Position numbers and translations under genes: made by a program. The notes below the pieces were generated by a model, which worked only from the letters and a program-made list of their open reading frames with translations, was not told the origin of the DNA and did not search any database. Source: Cololabis saira (taxonomy: Eukaryota > Chordata > Actinopteri > Beloniformes > Belonidae). Taken from it: 64,000 nucleotides of DNA. This document shows positions 59,354 through 64,000 of the stretch, piece after piece. Location: NCBI RefSeq assembly GCF_033807715.1, contig NC_084599.1:14420625-14484624 (forward strand). Reading direction: 5' to 3'. How positions within the stretch are numbered: position 1 is the stretch's first letter; every line of letters begins with the position of its first letter.

Positions 59354-60492
59354 GGGCCCGATTTACTAAGATCCTAAATAAAGAGTACTAAATTGCGTGT
59401 GCACTGAAAAGGTTTGCGCGTGCTGTTGTTGTGTGTTTTGCGGGTGATCAACTAAGATTGCGTGCGCAATTGATAACAGGCGCAAACCGCAGTATTTAAA
59501 TGAGGTGTTGCGCATCTTACGGTTTGCGGCGCAAACTTTGCGCCATGGAGAGTGGATGGGAAGCAGGATAGTCGCAAGCGCAAAATGAAATTTGACGAGT
59601 TGGAGTTATAGAGATATTAGTGGAAGAGGCAAATTGTTGTGCCGTATTCAGCACCCCTGCCGTGAAAAGCACCCCCTCGTATATTCAATGATAAGTAGAC
59701 CAAGAAAAAAAACAACACACTGACACTTCAATATATTTATATATACACACTCACACAAACACATACTTAGGAGTTTATATTATATATATTTACAAATATT
59801 ATGGAAGACAACACAGTAAGCAGGCTATTAATTAATGACATCAACATGATCAACATGAATCATTAACACAAAACTGGACGCTAAACAGAACATGGACAAC
59901 AGAACATGAACAGAACACGGAATGAGAATATCATTTTTGTCAGACGAGGGGGTGCTTTTCACGGCAGGGGTGCTGAATACGGCACAACACCGGGGTATGA
60001 CAACTGCAGAACAGGCGCACAATAAGAAACACTTTTTTCTCCATGAAAACACGTGATTTATTTATTATCACAAATAAAAAAATGAATGTGCCTCCTGTGG
60101 CAACCTTTTGCTGAATAATACTCGATTTAACATTCAAATAAAATATTTCTCCTTTTGCATGTGGAGATTAGCACCTTCCTTTCGAACGTATTAAATACAG
60201 ACGCAATCACAATACACGCAAAAACTTTCAGGCTTGGTAAATCTAATTGCGCATGGTAAATGGAGATATTTGCATGTTCCCCTCCCAGTATTTAGCGATT
60301 TCTGGCGGGTACGCCCCATATTGATTATTCATCAGGGCAAAAGTACTAAATGGATTGCGTGTGCTATTTTGCGCATTTGAGAGGCGCAGTCCTCTTTGCA
60401 CGCTGTTAGTAGATCAGCTGGCACTTTGGTTTGCGGGTGATGTCAAGTTTGCACACGTTTTTACACACGCAAACCTTTAGTAAATCGGGCCC
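59354..60492. mobile_element. TIR element (GGGCCCGATTTACTAA ends) with nested element
   Basis: The inverted ends GGGCCCGATTTACTAAGA and TTAGTAAATCGGGCCC are flanked by ATA on both sides (59351-59353, 60493-60495). The interior near both ends is rich in TTTGCGCGTG/ACGCAAACC-type motifs. No transposase was found. It contains the element at 59635. Confidence 0.82.
59635..59989. mobile_element. Nested TIR element with about 47-bp inverted repeats
   Basis: The left end reads TGTTGTGCCGTATTCAGCAC and continues CCCTGCCGTGAAAAGC; the right end is its reverse complement (59,945-59,989), essentially without mismatches over more than 40 bases. The interior is AT-rich, 250 bp, non-coding. The near-identity of the arms implies a young insertion inside the older element at 59354. 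Confidence 0.85.
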
Positions 60493-60829
60493 ATAGGGTT
60501 ATGGCTAACGCTGCTTCAAACTGGTCTGTCCGGTCTTGGCAATTGCCAGCTGGGCCTCTAAACTTTCTTTAACTAAAAACATGACTTAGTTGAAGTTTCT
60601 GCTTCCATCCAGCACCGCCCCTCAGTATTACTTGAGCAAACAGTTGCAATGATTTTGGACAGCGTAAAGAAATAAGAAATGTTGCAATTGAAGTTTTTTT
60701 AAATGCTTCTCTGATTTTGTCAGACATTACTGTTAATATTAGCATTTAATACACGATTGTGTTGTATTGAATACACACCTCTGTGGGGCACTAGTCCTAA
60801 TAGAGAGAGGAGAGTATGTGGATGTGCTC

Positions 60830-61430
60830 AGCTTCACTGTTTAGAGCCAGCTGGAAAATAAATCAAGGATCCACAAGAAGGTGGTGTAGTAAAGATGAAT
60901 CTCCTGTAGTCATAGGTATCATTTTCTGCAGGATTATTGTGCTGAAAACAAAGCTGTAATATACAAGCAGTGTTCCAGCGTAGAGGGACTGGTTCCTTGT
61001 TGGTTTCTCCCTGGATCAGCGATGTCTGGAGCAGCGTAGTCACAGAAGCCCCGTTGATCTGTTGTATATGTATTGGTTCTTGTGAATCACTGGGAGAGAC
61101 ATTACGGGACATGTTCTGAAATTAATTTTTCAAAGCTCTTAATGTGAGTATAAGTGCCACTAGTCTGTAGTTATTGAGGTTATAGGGAGTTTTGTTTTTG
61201 GAAACTGGAACGACAGAAGCCTCTAAGTATTTTGAACTTGAACGGGGATAGTGAGAGATTGAAAATATTTGTTTTCACATCCACCAGCTGGTGGGCAGAT
61301 TTGTTTCAGCACTCTGCCAGTTATTCCATCGGGGCCTCTAGCCTTTCGCACCTTGACAGCACAGACACCATGCAACAGCCCATGTTTTACCAGATTCAGC
61401 AGTAGGAGGCTGTGGTGCTGCTGGAAGTTG
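60830..61430 (-). mobile_element. Decayed LINE reverse transcriptase fragment
   Basis: The minus strand reads VRKARGPDGITGRVLKQICP (61,300-61,360), then in other frames SVVPVSKNKTPYNLNNYRLV (about 61,160-61,220). This matches the KAxGPDGI...VPVPK...NDYRPVAL order at the start of the RT domain of fish non-LTR elements. Frames are broken throughout; ends not determined. Confidence 0.78.
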
Positions 61431-61559
61431 GACTGTACTACACAGACACAAACCAATGGAATAAATAATAAAGTGATGAAAAAAGACGTAAGATACCTCT
61501 GACTTTTAAAGTCGGAAATTGTCACAGGGAATCTGAGACCTGGAAACTCGATGTGCAAA

Positions 61560-63216
61560 AACCCAGATATTTCTAAGGGAACGTCATTACCAGCAGAATT
61601 TGAGGGTGCAATACTTTGAACTAGAGATGTCCATGAAAATGAATCAGGAAATTAGATGAGGTATAATAACATTAACAATACACAGTACCGCACACAACAA
61701 GAGCAGTCAATGTTACTAATTTAGAATATATACTGTAAAATGTGATTTTGACCATTTTAAGATGAAGAAAAAACTGTTTTCAAGTAAGAGTGGTTGGGAA
61801 GCCTAATATTTTACAGCCTTTTTTTCTCACAAGAGTTGGGGCTGTATTGCTCCTCTGAGCTTGCAGAATGAGGCTGATGGCAATATGAGCATGTGCTAAT
61901 TGTTGTACCTGCCCATGAGGGATCACTCGTGACAGCTGCCACTGATGCTCCCACCTCCAGGTTTATATGGCTAATTTAGATTCATTATTGTGGGTGAATG
62001 CAGAGATATTGCCTCATTACACCCTGAAATGTGTTATTGCCTCCATCGAAGCATCCTCACAAATTCCCAAAGAAACTCAATCAAGTCTCTGATTTGTTTC
62101 CTTTATTGCCTTTTATACCATACACTGGCCTTGAGGGTCATTATGACATGGAGGTGAGGAAAACATGGAGATGAGAAACATCTTTTTTATTTTTTCATTT
62201 AAGCAGTAATTTTCCTTATCTTGAGGAATATGGCCCACAATTGCAGGTAAAAAAAACACTTTGAATATCTTCATTTTGCTCATTAGAGTCCTCTAAAGTC
62301 CTTTAAAGATCCCCCGTGGAGCACTCTTCTATTCCTTTCATCTGAGCTGTTATACACAAAACATCAAACTGCTCTGCATTATTCTTTTCATACAACCTTT
62401 CTCTCACCCACCCATCTAAAAAGTTCACCTGGAATCTTAATTAACCCACCAGACTCCCCGAGAAGAATTTTTCAAGGAAGGTTTACCATCTGGCATCTTC
62501 AGGGACTTAATCAAGCAGGAATGTTTTTTTTTTTTTTTTCATTCTGCCAATGTTGCGATGACTGATGATATTGCAGGGCCATTTGAACGTGGTAACTTTG
62601 CTGCTGTTTCATTGTCTTAGTATAACGATGCATTGATGTTTTTCACAGCTTGTCCTAAGTCTGTTTTTAATGTGGAACACTAAGGCGTTTTTTTTGTGTT
62701 TTAATGGTATGCACAAAAAGCTTTAGTGATGTATTTGAAAAAATCTGTTAAATTAATTTCAGCTTCATCTATATAACACTAAATCATGACAAATGTCATC
62801 TCAAGTTACTTCAACAATACACTTAACCTTATTCCAAATTAGTCCAACTAATACAAACTAATACAAATAACAATAATAATTGTATTGCCTCGCTAAGGCA
62901 CCATAACCTTATTTGATGTAATCCCCCATCCTGAGCAAGCAGCAGGCGACTGTAGAAAAGAAAAACCGCCTTTTAAAAGGAAAACTTTGGCAGAACCAGA
63001 CTCAGGAAGGGGCAGACAGGAAAGAAGAGAGAACAGCAACAACAACAGATCTGGAACACCTACTGGTAGCTGGTTCCCCAGGAGAAGGGCCTGATAACAG
63101 AAGGCTATCGGCTTTTGTAAACTCTAGGAACCACAAGTAAATATGTGTGTGAGAGGAAAGTGCTTTGCTTGGAAGATATGGAACTATGAGTACTTTAAGA
63201 TACGATGGAGGTTTGT
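61560..63216. other. Intergenic, unannotated
   Basis: AT-rich; no gene or element recognised. Confidence 0.5.
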
Positions 63217-63320
63217 CATCCATCCATCCATCCATCCATCCATCCATCCATCCATCCATCCATCCATCCATCCATCCATCCATCCATCCATCCATCCATC
63301 CATCCATCCATCCATCCATC
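63217..63320. repeat. (CATC)n microsatellite, tail of LINE copy C
   Basis: About 26 units of CATC on the plus strand, that is (GATG)n on the minus strand, directly after the 3' end of the LINE at 63321. It is best read as the expanded tail of that element. Confidence 0.95.
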
Positions 63321-64000
63321 GTCTGCCGCTTATCCGTTCCCGGGTCACGGGGGCAGCAGTCTCAACAGTGATGCTCAGACTTCCTTCAGCCCAGACACTT
63401 CCTCCAGCTCTTCCGAGGGGAGTCTGAGGCGTTCCCAGGCCAGCCGAGAGACATAGTCTCTCCAGCGTGTCCGGATTCTTCCCCGGGGTCTCCTCCTGGT
63501 GGGACATGACTGGAACACCTCCCTAGGGAGGCGTCCAGGAGGCATCCGGTACAGATGCCCAAGCCACCTCAGCTGACTCCTCTCAATGTGAAGGAGCAGC
63601 GGCTCGACTCCGAGCTCCTCCCGGGTGACAGAGCTCCTCACCCTATCTCTAAGGGAGCGTCCAGCCACCCTGCGGAGGAAACTCATCTCGGCCGCTTGTA
63701 TCCGCGATCTTGTCCTTTCGGTCACTACCCAAAGTTCATGACCATAGGTGAGGCTAGGTGCGTAGATTGACCGGTAAATCGAGAGCTTCGCCTTTCGACT
63801 CAGCTCCTTCTTCACCACGACGGTCCGGTACATCGACCGCATAACTGCGGACGCTGCACCGATCCGTCTGTAAATCTCCTGCTCCATCATTTCCTCACTC
63901 GTGAACAAGACCCCGAGATACTTGAACTCCTCCACCTGAGGCAAGACTTCTCCACCCACCCAGAGAAGGCATGCCACCCTTTCCCGGTGGAAAACCCTGG
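63321..64000 (-). mobile_element. LINE 3' end, copy C, with an open 200-codon frame (runs off right edge)
   Basis: The minus strand is open from 63,977 to 63,375: VEEFKYLGVLFTSEEMMEQE, IGAASAVMRSMYRTVVVKKE, LSRKAKLSIYRSIYAPSLTY, AEMSFLRRVAGRSLRDRVRS, HIERSQLRWLGHLYRMPPGR and [20 protein letters not shown]. This is the C-terminal part of a non-LTR retrotransposon polyprotein, without stops over this length, and more intact than copies A and B. The RT core must lie beyond position 64,000. Confidence 0.92.

Noticed and set aside
63217..63320. Regular direct repeats, as in a CRISPR array, and the long open frames they create
   Set aside because: Pure 4-base microsatellite without spacers, in a vertebrate genome; the frames are simple-repeat artefacts and the block is a LINE tail.

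Overview
The window is vertebrate nuclear DNA, most likely from a ray-finned (teleost) fish. The evidence is a multi-exon gene with GT-AG introns, a CpG-rich 5' end, long (TA)n, (CA)n and (CATC)n microsatellites, and a repeat mixture typical of teleosts: hAT, PIF/Harbinger-like and Tc1/mariner short elements, DIRS and Penelope-like remnants, LINE 3' ends with GATG-type tails, and tRNA-headed SINEs.

Left part (about 1-28,300): one real gene, on the minus strand. It is a class V P4-ATPase (phospholipid flippase), best matched to ATP10A. Its start codon is at 27,830 and transcription runs leftward. Thirteen coding exons can be joined with consistent splice phases: 27830-27430, 24077-23873, 20845-20760, 14968-14862, 14779-14648, 14454-14324, 12599-12347, 12232-12015, 11930-11736, 8436-7884, 1293-1190, 791-665 and 523-339. 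Together they give 899 codons, covering TM1-TM4, the actuator loop, the DKTGT phosphorylation site, the nucleotide-binding domain and the start of the hinge. The remaining exons (rest of the P domain, TM5-TM10, C-terminus) lie beyond the left edge. Its introns carry many transposons: a DIRS-like retroelement in intron 10, a Tc1 transposase fragment and a Harbinger-type MITE in intron 2, three hAT MITEs with 8-bp target duplications (one imperfect) in introns 3, 9 and 10, a hAT-like zinc-finger remnant in intron 3, and SINEs plus a long palindrome in intron 1.

Right part (about 28,300-64,000): I find no intact host gene. It is intergenic DNA built from nested mobile elements. Notable structures are a triple nest (SINE inside a TIR element inside a Tc1/mariner element, 30.8-32.4 kb), an inverted pair of Harbinger-like elements carrying a Myb/SANT-like fragment (34.2-35.5 kb), an unrecognised intronless coiled-coil reading frame broken by stops and frameshifts (35.56-37.25 kb), a 2-kb element with TTAA target duplications holding two other elements and exon-like remnants (53.8-55.8 kb), and three copies of one LINE 3' end, the last still open at the right edge.

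I did not find a convincing undescribed functional system. The most worthwhile leads are the broken coiled-coil gene, the TTAA composite element, a recurring CpG-rich TIR family (one copy almost touches the exon 1 splice donor), and a run of 17 G beside the exon 9 acceptor.
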